Numbered from the stretch's first letter, positions 7,591-18,354 are shown. The stretch: 64,000 nucleotides of DNA from Comamonas terrae (GCF_001544075.1 NZ_BCNT01000004.1:398945-462944); one strand, 5' to 3'. Notes: generated by a model from the letters alone, not told the origin. Numbers and translations: made by a program.

Positions 7591-8745
7591 TCAGCGCAAC
7601 AGCGTTGCGGGATCCGCGCGCAGCAGGCTGCGCATGGCGCCCAGGCCGGACAGCAGCGACAGCACGGCCACCAGCACCGCACAGGCCAGCACGGCGGCCA
7701 GGTTCAGCGCCACGGGAACGCGGTAGGCCGCGGCAATGCTCAGCAGCACAGCGCTGGCGAGGGCCGCGAGCACAAAGCCCAGGCCGCCGATCCAGCAGGC
7801 CTGCTCGACCACGACGCGGCCCAGCGCGCCGCGGCTCACGCCCAGCGCGTTGAGCACGGCGTATTCGCGGGCCGAGCCGGCCACCACGGCCTTGAGTGAC
7901 TGGCTGGTCACGACCGAGCCGACCAGGCAGACGATGATGGCCATGAACAGCACGCCGGCGCCGGCGCCGGTGTCGAGCATCCAGTAGCGCTGCGAGCGGC
8001 GGGCAAAGGACTTGGCGGTCCAGGCCTCGTAGGGGCCGAAGCCGGACACGGTATGGGACAGGCGCTGCTGCACGGCCTCGGGCCTGGCGCCGGCGCGCAC
8101 GCGGGCCACGAAATAGGTGCTGGCATTGCTGCCGGCAATCTCCCGGGCCGTGGCCAGGGAGGCAATCACGTTGGCGCCGCCCAGGCCGCGCAGGCCATCC
8201 ACGGCGGCCACGATATGCACTGCATGGTTGTTGACCCAGGCCGTGCCGCCTTCGGGCGTGCCCAGCGTGTCGAGGTCGGCCCGGTCCACGATCACGGCAC
8301 CGGGCTCGCGCAGGCGCTGGCGCTGCCAGGATGTGAGGAGCTGGGTGAACATCATGGAGTCGTCGGCCGTGCTGATGCCCGACAGGTAGATGGAGACGCC
8401 GCCGCTGGTTGTATCGGGGCCGGCGCCGTAGTGGGCGGGTGCGGCGGCGCGCCAGTCGCCGTCGATCCAGACATAGGGCTCGACGGCGGCCACGTCGGGG
8501 TCCATGCGCACGCGCATTTCCACGTCGCTGCCGATGTTGCGGCCGAAGTTCACGCTCTGCGTGCCCGGATAGCCAACCCAGATGTCGGCGGAGGAGGCCG
8601 TCACATAGACCGCGGCGGAGCCGAAGATGCCCAGGACCAGCGCGGCCTGCATGGCCAGCAGCACGCCCGAGAAGCCGACTGCGAAGACCGAGGGAATGAA
8701 ACGGCGCCACTCGTGCACCAGCGTCTTGCGTGCCAGCGCGATCAT
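7591..8745 (-). CDS. FtsX-domain ABC permease (DevC/MacB-type)
   Basis: 384-aa inner-membrane permease. One N-terminal helix (about residues 15-45) is followed by a large periplasmic domain of about 210 residues and three C-terminal helices (about 258-285, 305-335, 345-370), the standard FtsX topology. The N-terminal RRFIPSVFAVGFSGVLL and the motif SREYAVLNALGVSR-like coupling region (GSAREYAVLNALG) fit the DevC/MacB group. It has no fused ATPase, unlike MacB. Its start overlaps the outer-membrane-factor stop by 4 bp. DevBCA of cyanobacteria exports glycolipids, which is the closest precedent for this arrangement. Confidence 0.87.
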   Translation of the reverse strand: MIALARKTLVHEWRRFIPSVFAVGFSGVLLAMQAALVLGIFGSAAVYVTASSADIWVGYPGTQSVNFGRNIGSDVEMRVRMDPDVAAVEPYVWIDGDWRAAAPAHYGAGPDTTSGGVSIYLSGISTADDSMMFTQLLTSWQRQRLREPGAVIVDRADLDTLGTPEGGTAWVNNHAVHIVAAVDGLRGLGGANVIASLATAREIAGSNASTYFVARVRAGARPEAVQQRLSHTVSGFGPYEAWTAKSFARRSQRYWMLDTGAGAGVLFMAIIVCLVGSVVTSQSLKAVVAGSAREYAVLNALGVSRGALGRVVVEQACWIGGLGFVLAALASAVLLSIAAAYRVPVALNLAAVLACAVLVAVLSLLSGLGAMRSLLRADPATLLR

Positions 8746-10187
8746 TGGCGGGCCTCCGCGGAGGCGGTGCCGCCGGCCGTCTGCTGCAGCAGCGGATCCA
8801 GCGGCGCGCCGCCCAGCGCCTTGTACAGCGCGACATAGGCCAGGGACTGCGCGGCCTGGGCCGTGGCCATGTCGCTTTGCGCTTGCAGCAGCGCGCGCTG
8901 CTCGTCCATGGCACCCAGGGGGCTGTCCAGGCCGAGCTTCTGGCGCACGCCTTGGGCGCGGACCTGTTGTTGCAGCAGAGTGCCCGTCTGCTCCAGCTGG
9001 CGCTGGCGCTCCTGCTGCGCCGCCATCGCGGCCAGCGAGGCTTCCACATCGGCGATGCCATTGAGTACGCTCTGGCGGTAGCCCTTGATGGCGGCCTGCA
9101 GGCCCAGTTCGCCGGCATCGGCCTGGGCGCGGCGGCGGCCCCAGTCGAACAGCGGTATGTCGATCTGCGGCCCGAACACGGGCATGTAGTCGGACGTGGT
9201 CCTGAAGTTCTGCGTCAGGTTGTACGAGTACAGGATGGAGCCGGTCAGCGTCAGCCGCGGATACAGCGCGGCATGAGCGATGCCGGCATCGGCCGCCGCG
9301 CGTTCGACGGCGGCCTCGGCGCTCCGGATGTCGGGCCGGGTGCGCAGCATGTCGGCCGGCACGGCCGCCGGGGGGCGGGCCTGCGGCGCCGGCAGCGCAG
9401 CCTGGGCATCGGCGGCCAGCCAGGCGGCGTCAGGGGCCGTGCGGCCCAGCAGCGCGGCCAGGCCATGGGCGGCACGCGCCTGGGCGGCAACGACCTCGGC
9501 CAGCTGGCCCGCCGTCTTGCTGCTTTGCAGTTGCTGCTGCTGCACGGCCAGGCTGCTGCCCAGGCGCTGCGTGCGGCGTACCTGCAGCAGGCGCAGCGCG
9601 TCTGCATCCAGCGTGCCCAGCTGCGCATACAGCGCGCGCTGGCGCTGGGCCAGGCGGATATCCAGGTAGCGGTGGACCACATCGGCCACCAGGGCCACGC
9701 GGGCCGCATGCAGCTGGGCCTGGGCGTCGAGCAGGCCCGCATCGGCCGAGCGCTGCGCGGATTCCGAGGCGCCGAACAGGCCCAGATCCCAGCTCACGTC
9801 GATGCTGGCGTGGAAGTACGAGTCGACGGCCGCGATGTCCTGCAGCGTGCGTGCGCCGGCCGTCACGCCGGGCATGTAGGCGGAGTGCGCGGTGCCGGCC
9901 AGCAGGCGCTGCTGGCGCACGCGCAGCTGTGCCTGCGCCACGTCCAGGTTCTGGGCCAGGGCTTCCTCGACCAGGGCATTGAGCTGCGGGTCGTTCCAGG
10001 CCTGCCACCAGCTGCGCAGGTCGGGCGCCGGCTGGCGGCCGGCATCGGCCGTCTGCTGGCTCCAGTGCGCGGGCACGGAGCGGTCCAGCTCCACGGGCAG
10101 GGGCGCGGCGCAGCCGGCCAGCAGCGCGACAGCGCCCAGGCACCAACCGCTTATGCGGGCAAAAGGAACATGGATGGCAGGTTTCAC
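8742..10187 (-). CDS. NodT-family outer-membrane efflux lipoprotein (TolC-like)
   Basis: About 481 aa, beginning with a signal peptide and lipobox LLAGC (Cys at about residue 26 if GTG 10187 is the start). Two OEP repeats follow, with typical segments such as RPDIRSAEAAVERAAADAG and PLFDWGRRRAQ. The frame remains open up to a TTG at 10253 with no ATG, so the start is uncertain; GTG 10187 gives the best lipoprotein signal. No good ribosome site is seen for either. It is the first gene of the minus-strand operon and supplies the outer-membrane channel. It faces a two-component system across about 320 bp. Confidence 0.85.
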   Translation of the reverse strand: MKPAIHVPFARISGWCLGAVALLAGCAAPLPVELDRSVPAHWSQQTADAGRQPAPDLRSWWQAWNDPQLNALVEEALAQNLDVAQAQLRVRQQRLLAGTAHSAYMPGVTAGARTLQDIAAVDSYFHASIDVSWDLGLFGASESAQRSADAGLLDAQAQLHAARVALVADVVHRYLDIRLAQRQRALYAQLGTLDADALRLLQVRRTQRLGSSLAVQQQQLQSSKTAGQLAEVVAAQARAAHGLAALLGRTAPDAAWLAADAQAALPAPQARPPAAVPADMLRTRPDIRSAEAAVERAAADAGIAHAALYPRLTLTGSILYSYNLTQNFRTTSDYMPVFGPQIDIPLFDWGRRRAQADAGELGLQAAIKGYRQSVLNGIADVEASLAAMAAQQERQRQLEQTGTLLQQQVRAQGVRQKLGLDSPLGAMDEQRALLQAQSDMATAQAAQSLAYVALYKALGGAPLDPLLQQTAGGTASAEARQ

Positions 10188-10506
10188 GGCAACGCGACGG
10201 GGGCAGAAGGCTGGTGAAAATCCGGACACCAGCAGGCAAAAAGGGAGAGACAAGCCCCCAAGGTCGGTATTGGATAAGGCAAAGCTTGCGCCTCAATGCA
10301 TGGTTTATGTAGGAAATATGGAGATTGCGCTGTGCTTCTGCGCCGCGCGATTGTCATCCCATAATGCGCCGTGGTACACCGCGACGACCCTTGTGTTGCG
10401 GTGTTTTTGATCGGGGCTTGTGCAGGCGGACAGCCGTCCGTGGCTATGGCCGGCCGGCTGCGGCCCGGGCCGGCCGGCTTGCGCAAGCCGTGTCGGTGTT
10501 ATTGCT
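10188..10506. promoter_or_regulatory. Divergent control region between exporter operon and response-regulator gene
   Basis: This stretch should hold both promoters. A perfect 14-bp palindrome GGCTTGCGCAAGCC is at 10476-10489, 18 bp before the response-regulator ATG. Just upstream, GGCCGGCCGG-type sequence around 10449-10480 can fold strongly. A CATAAT near 10359 could be a -10 for the regulator gene, with a poor -35. No confident -35/-10 pair was found for the operon. Confidence 0.4.
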
Positions 10507-11229
10507 ATGAACTCTTTTGCACAGCCTGCAGCCACGCCCCTGGTGCTGGTCGTCGAGGACGAGCCCGGCATTGCCAGCATCCTGAGCGCCTACCTGGAGC
10601 GTGACGGACTGCGTGCGCGCGTGGCCCAGGACGGCGAGGAAGCGCTGCAGCTGTTTCGCCAGCTGCGGCCGGATCTGGTGCTGCTGGACATCCATCTGCC
10701 CAAGGTCGACGGTGTCGACGTGCTGCGCGTGATCCGCAACGAAGGCCAGGTACCCGTCATCATGGTCACGGCCCTGGCCGGGGATGTGGACAAGCTGCTG
10801 GCCCTGCGCATGGGCGCCGACGACTATGTGGTCAAGCCCTTCAATCCGCCGGAGGTGGTGGCGCGCGTGCGTGCGGTGCTGCGCCGCACCCAGGCGCAGC
10901 CGGCCGCGGTGGCGGCGCCGATACGCGTGGGCCCCATAGAGATCGACGAGCAGGCCCACAGCGCCGTGGTGTACGACGCCAAGGGCTTAGCCACGCCGCT
11001 GCCGCTGACGCTGACGGAATTCCGGCTGCTGGCCTGCCTGGCCGCCCAGCCGCGGCGCTGCTTCTCGCGCGCCTACCTGATCGAGAACTGCCTGCCCGAG
11101 AGCGATGCGCTGGAGCGCGTGATCGACTCCCATCTGTCCAAGCTGCGGCGCAAGCTGCAGCAGGCCGGGCAGGACGGCCTGATAGAGACGGTGCGCGGCA
11201 TCGGGTACCGGCTATGGCCCTGGGACTGA
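10507..11229 (+). CDS. OmpR/PhoB-type response regulator (BaeR/AdeR-like)
   Basis: 240-aa regulator. The receiver domain has the acidic pair E17/D18, phosphoacceptor D61 (LVLLDIHLP) and the switch lysine in VVKPFNPPE. The C-terminal winged helix ends in RVIDSHLSKLRRKL and VRGIGYRLW, typical of BaeR/AdeR/MtrA relatives. The ATG at 10507 was chosen over upstream alternative codons because the receiver domain begins right after it, although no clear ribosome site is present. It overlaps the kinase gene by 16 bp. Relatives control efflux operons, and the exporter operon is divergently adjacent. Confidence 0.92.
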   Translation: MNSFAQPAATPLVLVVEDEPGIASILSAYLERDGLRARVAQDGEEALQLFRQLRPDLVLLDIHLPKVDGVDVLRVIRNEGQVPVIMVTALAGDVDKLLALRMGADDYVVKPFNPPEVVARVRAVLRRTQAQPAAVAAPIRVGPIEIDEQAHSAVVYDAKGLATPLPLTLTEFRLLACLAAQPRRCFSRAYLIENCLPESDALERVIDSHLSKLRRKLQQAGQDGLIETVRGIGYRLWPWD

Positions 11230-12389
11230 ACCGCATCTGGGTGCGCTTCGGCCTGTGGATCACGGCCACGGTGCTGGTCACCATCGCCTCGCTGACGCTG
11301 GGCGTGCTGGTGTTCTCTGAGCTGCAATACCGCGACTTCTACAAGAACCTGCCCGCATCCGTGCAGGCCGAACTGGACGAGCTCAATGCCCGCAAGCTGG
11401 ACGACAGCCCGCGCGCACTGCAGATCTACAGCCAGTACTGGGACGGCGGGGACCTGTATTTCGGCGAACGCTGGTCGCTGCTCATCGGCCTGGCGGTCTG
11501 CGTGCCCCTGGGGCTGGGCGCGGGCTTCTGGGTGTCGCGGCGCATCACGCGGCCGCTGGCCTCCATGGTGGAAGTGGCCAAGCGCGTGGAGCAGGGCGAT
11601 CTGGCCGCGCGCGCGGTCAAGGGCAAGGCCCATGGCGAGATGGCCGAGATGATCGACACCTTCAACGGCATGGTGGACTCGCTGGAGACCCTGGAGAACG
11701 AGCGCCGGGCCACGGCGGCCTCCATCTCGCATGAACTGCGCACGCCCCTGACCGTGCTGCAGGCGCGCCTGCATGCGATGTGCGACGGCGTGATCGACGC
11801 CAGCCCCGCCGAGATCCGGATGCTGCTGTCGCAGGTCGAGCACCTGGGGCGGCTGGTGGGCGACCTGCATACGCTGTCCATGGCCGATGCCGGCCAGCTG
11901 TCGCTGCAAAAGCGCAAGCTCGACCTGGCCGAGCTGGTCGGCGAAGTGGTGGACCAGCTGCATCCGCAGCTGCAGGAGCAGGGCATGCAGCTGTCGCTGA
12001 CGCTGCCGGTGCAGGAGGGCTCGGGCACCACGGAAATCCGCGCCGACGCCGACCGCATGCGCCAGATCATCTCCAACCTCATCAGCAATGCCATGCGCCA
12101 TGCGGGCAGCGGGCACTGGCTGGGCGTGGAGGTGGCGACCGAGACCGACGCGCAGCTGGAGCAATGGGTGGTGCTGCGCATCAGCGATGCGGGCCCGGGC
12201 CTGCCCGCGGAGCTGCAAAGTCATCCGTTCCAGCGTTTTGCCCAGGCGCCGGGCAAGCGCCGGCGCGAAGGCTCGGGCCTGGGCCTGTCCATCGTGCGGG
12301 CGCTGACGGTGCTGCAGGGCGGCACCGTCCACGCCGACAGCTCGGAGCGCGGCGGCGCCCGCTTCAATCTGCGCTTTCCTAGAAGTTGA
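11214..12389 (+). CDS. Membrane sensor histidine kinase (BaeS/AdeS-like)
   Basis: 391-aa kinase. TM1 is about residues 10-33, a short periplasmic loop of roughly 50 residues follows, TM2 is about 89-107, then HAMP (about 108-160). The H-box is SHELRTPLT with phospho-His H173, the N-box ISNLISNAMRH, and the G boxes DAGPGLP and GSGLGLSI. The small periplasmic loop suggests it senses membrane or envelope state rather than a large ligand. It is translationally coupled to the regulator gene. A GC-rich hairpin-forming repeat begins directly after the stop and may end the transcript. Confidence 0.93.
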   Translation: MALGLNRIWVRFGLWITATVLVTIASLTLGVLVFSELQYRDFYKNLPASVQAELDELNARKLDDSPRALQIYSQYWDGGDLYFGERWSLLIGLAVCVPLGLGAGFWVSRRITRPLASMVEVAKRVEQGDLAARAVKGKAHGEMAEMIDTFNGMVDSLETLENERRATAASISHELRTPLTVLQARLHAMCDGVIDASPAEIRMLLSQVEHLGRLVGDLHTLSMADAGQLSLQKRKLDLAELVGEVVDQLHPQLQEQGMQLSLTLPVQEGSGTTEIRADADRMRQIISNLISNAMRHAGSGHWLGVEVATETDAQLEQWVVLRISDAGPGLPAELQSHPFQRFAQAPGKRRREGSGLGLSIVRALTVLQGGTVHADSSERGGARFNLRFPRS

Positions 12390-12488
12390 CACCCCCTGAG
12401 CGGCTACGCCGCTTCCCCCCAAGGGGGACGACGGCCTCGCGGCGGGCGGCCCTTGCTCGCCGTTCCGCGCTTGGGCCGCGCCAGTATC
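12390..12488. repeat. Long GC-rich intergenic repeat, copy A
   Basis: Shares blocks with copy B at 47171-47276: CCCCCTGAGC, GCTTCCCCCC-type runs, AGGGGGACGAC, GGCGGCCCTTGCTCG and GCGCCAGT. It contains the hairpins AGCGGC-tac-GCCGCT and CCCCCC-aa-GGGGG. It begins at the base after the kinase stop codon and ends 9 bp before the stop of the convergent hydrolase gene. Confidence 0.75.
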
Positions 12489-12497
12489 AAGGGCCTG

Positions 12498-13136
12498 TTA
12501 TGTCCCGCTGACGTAGGGATTCATCTTGCGCTCGCGGCCAAAGCTGCTTTCGGGGCCGTGGCCCGGGATGAACACGGTCTGGTCGCCCATGGGCCACAGC
12601 CGCTGGACGATGCTGGAGATCAGCTGTTCATGGTTGCCCTGGGGAAAGTCCGTGCGGCCGATGCTGCCGGCAAACAGCACGTCGCCGACAAAGCAGCGGT
12701 CGATCTGCGGCGCATGGAACACCACATGGCCGGGCGTATGGCCGGGGCAGTGGCGCACCTTCAGGGTCTCCTGGCCTATGGACACCGTGTCGCCATCGTG
12801 CAGCCAGCGCGTGGGGGTGAAGGGCTCCGAGTGCGGGAAGCCGAACATCGCGCCCTGCTGCGGCAATGCCTCGATCCAGAACTGGTCTCCGGGATGCGGG
12901 CCGATGATGGGCAGCTGCTGCGCATCGGCCAGCTCGCGCGTGCCGCCCGCATGGTCGATATGGGCGTGCGTCAGCCAGATGGCCTTGAGCTTCAGGCCCA
13001 GGCGCTCGACTTCCCAGCCGATCTGCTCGAGGTCGCCGCCCGGATCGATGACGGTCGCGTCCATGGTCTGGTCGCACCAGACCAGCGAGCAGTTCTGCTG
13101 GAAGGCGGTGACGGGGATGGTGTGGTATTGCAACAT
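12498..13136 (-). CDS. MBL-fold hydrolase, YcbL/glyoxalase-II type
   Basis: 212-aa metallo-beta-lactamase fold protein with the metal motif THAHIDH (H57, H59, D61, H62), a distal HCPGHTPGH, GDVLFAGSIGRTDFP and FIPGHGPES. This is the short (about 215 aa) type of hydroxyacylglutathione hydrolase-like protein such as YcbL, lacking the C-terminal glutathione-binding helices of GloB. The likely reaction is thioester hydrolysis; the substrate is uncertain. ATG 13136 gives the normal MLQYHTIPV start; an upstream in-frame ATG at 13199 adds an atypical tail. Confidence 0.88.
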   Translation of the reverse strand: MLQYHTIPVTAFQQNCSLVWCDQTMDATVIDPGGDLEQIGWEVERLGLKLKAIWLTHAHIDHAGGTRELADAQQLPIIGPHPGDQFWIEALPQQGAMFGFPHSEPFTPTRWLHDGDTVSIGQETLKVRHCPGHTPGHVVFHAPQIDRCFVGDVLFAGSIGRTDFPQGNHEQLISSIVQRLWPMGDQTVFIPGHGPESSFGRERKMNPYVSGT

Positions 13137-13496
13137 GGGTGACTTGTAATTTTCAGCTAATTGCGTAGCCTCGCTCGGCGAACTCCGCAAGCATGCCATG
13201 ACAGGCCATGGGCATCAAAAATGCTCGCCCGGACCGTCCCGGCATCCTCCATATGCGCTAGCGCAGATACGACTGCCCCAATCGGGCGCGGTCTGCTACA
13301 AAGCGCCTAGCGGGCAAACGCTCCATCGAAGCGGCCCACCCGGTTTCAGGATTTCAGGCCGTGCGTCGTCCGTGCCGCTCACTTCCCGCCAGCCCGCTTC
13401 CTCTCCGGAACGGGTGAGACTGCGCCGGATGCAGGGAGCGCCCCACGAGAGACGCAAAGCCTGGTGTGACGATTTCAAAACTCCAGGAGATCTCCC
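13137..13496. promoter_or_regulatory. Intergenic region between divergent MBL hydrolase and pntA
   Basis: 360 bp without a supported gene. It must carry the promoters of both flanking genes. A perfect 12-bp palindrome TGCGCTAGCGCA is at 13254-13265. A purine-rich ribosome site (AGGAG) precedes pntA. No convincing sigma-70 promoter could be assigned by eye. Confidence 0.4.
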
Positions 13497-15164
13497 ATGC
13501 AGACCAGTCCCAGCCCTACGCCGCAGTCCGCCGGCACCCCCCAGCCTAGTGATGCCCAGCGTGGTGACGCCCAACGCATAGGCGTGCCCAAGGAAACCTT
13601 CCCGCTGGAAAAACGGGTCGCCACGGTTCCCGATGTGGTCGAGAAGCTCGTCAAGCTGGGCTTTCAGGTCGCGGTCGAATCGGGCGCAGGCGAGGCTGCC
13701 AACTTCAGCGATGACGCCTACCGCGCCGCGGGCGCCGAGATCCTGCCCGATGCCGCGTCGCTGTGGGCTGCGTCCGACATCGTGCTCAAGGTGCGCCCGC
13801 CGAGCGAAGCCGAGGTGGCGCTGATGCGCGAAGGCGGCACGCTGATCGACTTCATCTGGCCCGCGCAGAACCCCACGCTGATGCATCAGCTGGCCGCGAA
13901 GAAGGCCACGGTGCTGGCCATCGACTGCCTGCCGCGCACGCTCTCGCGCGCACAGAAGATGGATGCGCTGACCTCCACGGCCGGCGTCTCAGGCTACCGC
14001 GCCGTGATCGAGGCGGCCAATGCCTTTGGCCGCTACTTCAACGGCCAGATCACGGCCGCGGGCAAGGTGCCGCCGGCCAAGGTCTTCGTCGCCGGCGCCG
14101 GCGTGGCCGGTCTGGCGGCCATCGGCACGGCGGCCAACCTGGGCGCCATCGTGCGCGCCAACGACACGCGCGCCGAGGTGGCCGACCAGGTCAAGTCGCT
14201 GGGCGGCGAGTTCGTCAAGGTGGACTACGAGGAAGACGGCTCGGGCGGCGGCGGCTACGCCAAGGTCATGAGCGAGGGCTTCCAGGCCGCGCAGCGCCAG
14301 ATGTATGCGCAGCAGGCCAAGGATGCCGACATCATCATCACCACCGCGCTGATCCCCGGCAAGCCGGCGCCCAAGCTCATCACCGCCGAGATGGTGCAGA
14401 GCATGAAGCCCGGCAGCGTGATCGTGGACATGGCCGCCGAGCAGGGCGGCAACTGCGAGCTCACCGTGCCCGGCGAGGCCGTGGTGCGCCATGGCGTGAC
14501 CATCATCGGCTACACCGACCTGGCCTCGCGCCTGGCCAAGCAGTCGTCCACGCTGTACGCCACCAACCTGCTGCGCCTGATCGAAGAGCTGTGCAAGGCC
14601 AAGGACGGCGTGGCCGTGGTCAACATGGAGGACGACGCGATCCGCGGCCTCACCGTCATCAAGGACGGCGAGATCACCTGGCCCGCGCCGCCGCTCAAGC
14701 AGGCCCCTGCGCCCGCCCCCAAGGCCGCGGCCGCGCCCGTGGAGCAGAAGAAGAGCGGCCACGGCCATGGCGCCGGCGCGCCCATGCCGGTCAAGTCGCT
14801 GGTCATCGTGTTCGCGGTGGCGGCCGTGCTGTTCGCGCTGATCGGCGCCTATGCGCCCGCGGCCTTCCTCGGCCACTTCACGGTGTTCGTGCTGGCCTGC
14901 TTCATCGGCTACATGGTGGTGTGGAACGTGACGCCCGCGCTGCACACGCCGCTGATGAGCGTGACCAACGCCATCTCCAGCATCATCGCCATCGGGGCGC
15001 TGGTGCAGATTGCGCCGCCAGAAATGGGAGGTGTAGCGGGGACCAACGGCCGGCCTGACAGCCTCATCATGTGGCTGGCCTTTGCCGCGCTGGTGCTCAC
15101 GGCCGTCAACATGTTCGGCGGCTTTGCCGTCACGCGCCGCATGCTGGCCATGTTCCGCAAGTAA
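13497..15164 (+). CDS. pntA: NAD(P) transhydrogenase, alpha subunit
   Basis: 555-aa subunit of the proton-translocating Re/Si-specific transhydrogenase, which uses the proton gradient to move hydride from NADH to NADP+. An N-terminal alanine-dehydrogenase-like domain ([15 protein letters not shown] near 24-38) is followed by the NAD-binding fold ([15 protein letters not shown]), a Pro/Ala/His linker near 400-425, and C-terminal membrane helices (about 428-450, 455-475, 483-500, 525-545). It is thus a single-chain alpha with domain I plus part of domain II, like E. coli PntA and unlike the split PntAA/PntAB of some bacteria. It has an extra N-terminal tail of about 20 residues. pntB follows after 30 bp. 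Confidence 0.96.
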   Translation: MQTSPSPTPQSAGTPQPSDAQRGDAQRIGVPKETFPLEKRVATVPDVVEKLVKLGFQVAVESGAGEAANFSDDAYRAAGAEILPDAASLWAASDIVLKVRPPSEAEVALMREGGTLIDFIWPAQNPTLMHQLAAKKATVLAIDCLPRTLSRAQKMDALTSTAGVSGYRAVIEAANAFGRYFNGQITAAGKVPPAKVFVAGAGVAGLAAIGTAANLGAIVRANDTRAEVADQVKSLGGEFVKVDYEEDGSGGGGYAKVMSEGFQAAQRQMYAQQAKDADIIITTALIPGKPAPKLITAEMVQSMKPGSVIVDMAAEQGGNCELTVPGEAVVRHGVTIIGYTDLASRLAKQSSTLYATNLLRLIEELCKAKDGVAVVNMEDDAIRGLTVIKDGEITWPAPPLKQAPAPAPKAAAAPVEQKKSGHGHGAGAPMPVKSLVIVFAVAAVLFALIGAYAPAAFLGHFTVFVLACFIGYMVVWNVTPALHTPLMSVTNAISSIIAIGALVQIAPPEMGGVAGTNGRPDSLIMWLAFAALVLTAVNMFGGFAVTRRMLAMFRK

Positions 15165-15194
15165 CAACGACAACAACAAAGAAGGAAGACGAAC

Positions 15195-16610
<1,416 letters not shown>

Positions 16611-16628
16611 GCACCGGCGCATGAAGCC

Positions 16629-16661
16629 AAAAAGCCTGCGGCGCACGCCGCAGGCTTTTTT
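16629..16661 (+). terminator. Rho-independent terminator after pntAB
   Basis: Arms GCCTGCGGCG (16634-16643) and CGCCGCAGGC (16646-16655) with a 2-base loop, flanked by A5 and T6, so it can work in both directions. Confidence 0.9.
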
Positions 16662-16680
16662 ATTCTGCTCGCCATTAAGG

Positions 16681-16756
16681 AGCTGTCAGCGCTTGCTGTT
16701 CAAGTAATCCTGATGCATAAGCATCTGAAGACGAATGGTGGCTGGCGCTGACAGCT
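16681..16756. repeat. Inverted pair of the short repeat core
   Basis: AGCTGTCAGCGCTTG at 16681-16695 is a copy of the short repeat. Its near complement GCTGGCGCTGACAGCT at 16741-16756 is the same core on the other strand. The two arms are separated by about 45 bp and could pair. They lie between the pntAB terminator and the xth stop. Confidence 0.7.
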
Positions 16757-16778
16757 TCTTTTTCAATAGTGCAGCAGG

Positions 16779-17594
16779 CTACAGGCGCATCTCGTAGCCG
16801 ATGGTGATGGGGGCGTGGTCCGAGAACTTCTCGCCCTTGTAGATGGACTCGGTGCGCGCCAGCGCGGCCGTGGCCGGCGTGGCCAGGTGGTAGTCCAGGC
16901 GCCAGCCCACGTTGTTCGCATAGGCCTGGCCGCGGTTGCTCCACCACGTGTAGCAGGCATCGGTGGTCTCGGGCTGCAGCAGCCGGTAGACGTCCACGAT
17001 GCCGCCTGTGGGCTCGGTCTTGTGCAGCAGCTTCGTCATCCAGGCGCGCTCCTCGGGCGTGAAGCCGCTGTTCTTCTGGTTGCCGCGCCAGTTCTTGAGG
17101 TCGATGTTCTGGTGGGCGATGTTGATGTCGCCGCAGAGGATGAACTCGCGCTCGCCCTTCATCTTCATGAGGTGGGCATGCATCTCGGCGAGGAAGCGGA
17201 ACTTGGCCTCCTGGCGCATCTCGCCCGAGCTGCCGCTGGGGAAGTAGGCGCTGATGATGGACAGCTTGCGCGCGGGCGTGTCGAAGCGCGTCTCCACATA
17301 GCGGCCCTCGGCATCGAACTCGTGGGAGCCGAAGCCGATCACCACGTCGCTGGGCTCGTGGCGCGCATACACGCCCACGCCCGAGTAGCCCTTTTTCTCG
17401 GCGAAATGGAAATAGCCCTTCATGCCCGCCAACACCTCGAAGCGCCCGGCCATGTCGGGCGCCTGGGCCTTGATTTCCTGTACGCAAATACAATCTGGCG
17501 CAGTCGCCGCGATCCAGGCCTCCACGCCCTTGGTCGTGGCGGAGCGGATGCCGTTGAGGTTGAGGCTGGTTAATTTGAACAAGGATGAATCCAT
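16779..17594 (-). CDS. xth: Exodeoxyribonuclease III (AP endonuclease)
   Basis: 271-aa Mg-dependent nuclease of the exonuclease III/AP endonuclease family for base-excision repair. Visible motifs are [10 protein letters not shown] (metal-site Asn), CVQEIKAQ (catalytic Glu), [19 protein letters not shown] (GDxN), and SDHAPI (catalytic Asp-His pair) near the C terminus. Size fits (about 260-270). ATG 17594 gives the normal N terminus, but no ribosome site is evident. Its start codon overlaps that of pyrE on the other strand, so its promoter must lie inside pyrE. Confidence 0.95.
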   Translation of the reverse strand: MDSSLFKLTSLNLNGIRSATTKGVEAWIAATAPDCICVQEIKAQAPDMAGRFEVLAGMKGYFHFAEKKGYSGVGVYARHEPSDVVIGFGSHEFDAEGRYVETRFDTPARKLSIISAYFPSGSSGEMRQEAKFRFLAEMHAHLMKMKGEREFILCGDINIAHQNIDLKNWRGNQKNSGFTPEERAWMTKLLHKTEPTGGIVDVYRLLQPETTDACYTWWSNRGQAYANNVGWRLDYHLATPATAALARTESIYKGEKFSDHAPITIGYEMRL

Positions 17595-18291
17595 GGTGGT
17601 GAGTGAGAAACCGGCAGACGGCATGGGCCGTCTGGCGCAGGAATTTGTGCAGTTTGCCGTCGACGCAGGCGTGCTGCGCTTTGGCGAATTCAAGACCAAG
17701 GCCGGGCGCATGAGCCCGTATTTCTTCAATGCCGGCCTGTTCGACGACGGCGCCAAGATGGCGCGGCTGGCTGAATTCTATGCAAAAGCCATTCTGGCCA
17801 GCGGCATCGAGTTCGACATGGTTTTCGGCCCCGCCTACAAGGGCATCCCGCTGGCGGCCACGGTGGCCGTGGAGCTGGCGCGCCAGGGCAAGAACGTGCC
17901 GTTTGCCTACAACCGCAAGGAAGCCAAGGACCACGGCGAAGGCGGCACCCTGGTGGGCGCGCCGCTGGCCGGCCGTGTGCTCATCGTCGACGACGTGATG
18001 TCGGCCGGCACGGCCGCGCGCGAATCCATCGCCATCATCCAGGCCGCGGGCGCCACGCCGCATGCCGTGGCGATTGCGCTGGACCGCCAGGAAATGGCCA
18101 CCGAAAACGGCCAGGACGTACCCCACAGCGCCGTGCAATACGTGCGCAACCAGCTGGGCATGCAGGTCTGCACCATCGCCAAGCTGGCGGACTTGCTGCT
18201 GTACCTGCAGGCGCAGGGCGGCGACGCCGGCCGCGGCCATCACGAACGCGTGCTGGCCTACCGCCAGCGCTATGGTGTGCAAGACAAATAG
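17593..18291 (+). CDS. pyrE: Orotate phosphoribosyltransferase
   Basis: 232-aa type I phosphoribosyltransferase making OMP from orotate and PRPP in pyrimidine synthesis. [19 protein letters not shown] is the orotate-loop region, [13 protein letters not shown] the flexible catalytic loop, and [13 protein letters not shown] the PRPP-binding motif. The ATG at 17593 has an AAGGA site 7 bp upstream. An internal ATG at 17623 would match the usual E. coli-type N terminus, so a 10-residue shorter form is possible. It starts head-to-head with xth with overlapping start codons. Confidence 0.95.
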   Translation: MVVSEKPADGMGRLAQEFVQFAVDAGVLRFGEFKTKAGRMSPYFFNAGLFDDGAKMARLAEFYAKAILASGIEFDMVFGPAYKGIPLAATVAVELARQGKNVPFAYNRKEAKDHGEGGTLVGAPLAGRVLIVDDVMSAGTAARESIAIIQAAGATPHAVAIALDRQEMATENGQDVPHSAVQYVRNQLGMQVCTIAKLADLLLYLQAQGGDAGRGHHERVLAYRQRYGVQDK

Positions 18292-18354
18292 GCAAAACCG
18301 CCTGTGCAGATCGGAACCGGAGGACTGCACAGGCCCCAAGGGAGCAAGTCACTC

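Noticed and set aside
2137..12389. Plain MacAB-TolC drug efflux locus
   Set aside because: The permease and ATPase are separate, and five enzyme or flippase-like genes share the operon, so a simple drug pump does not explain it.
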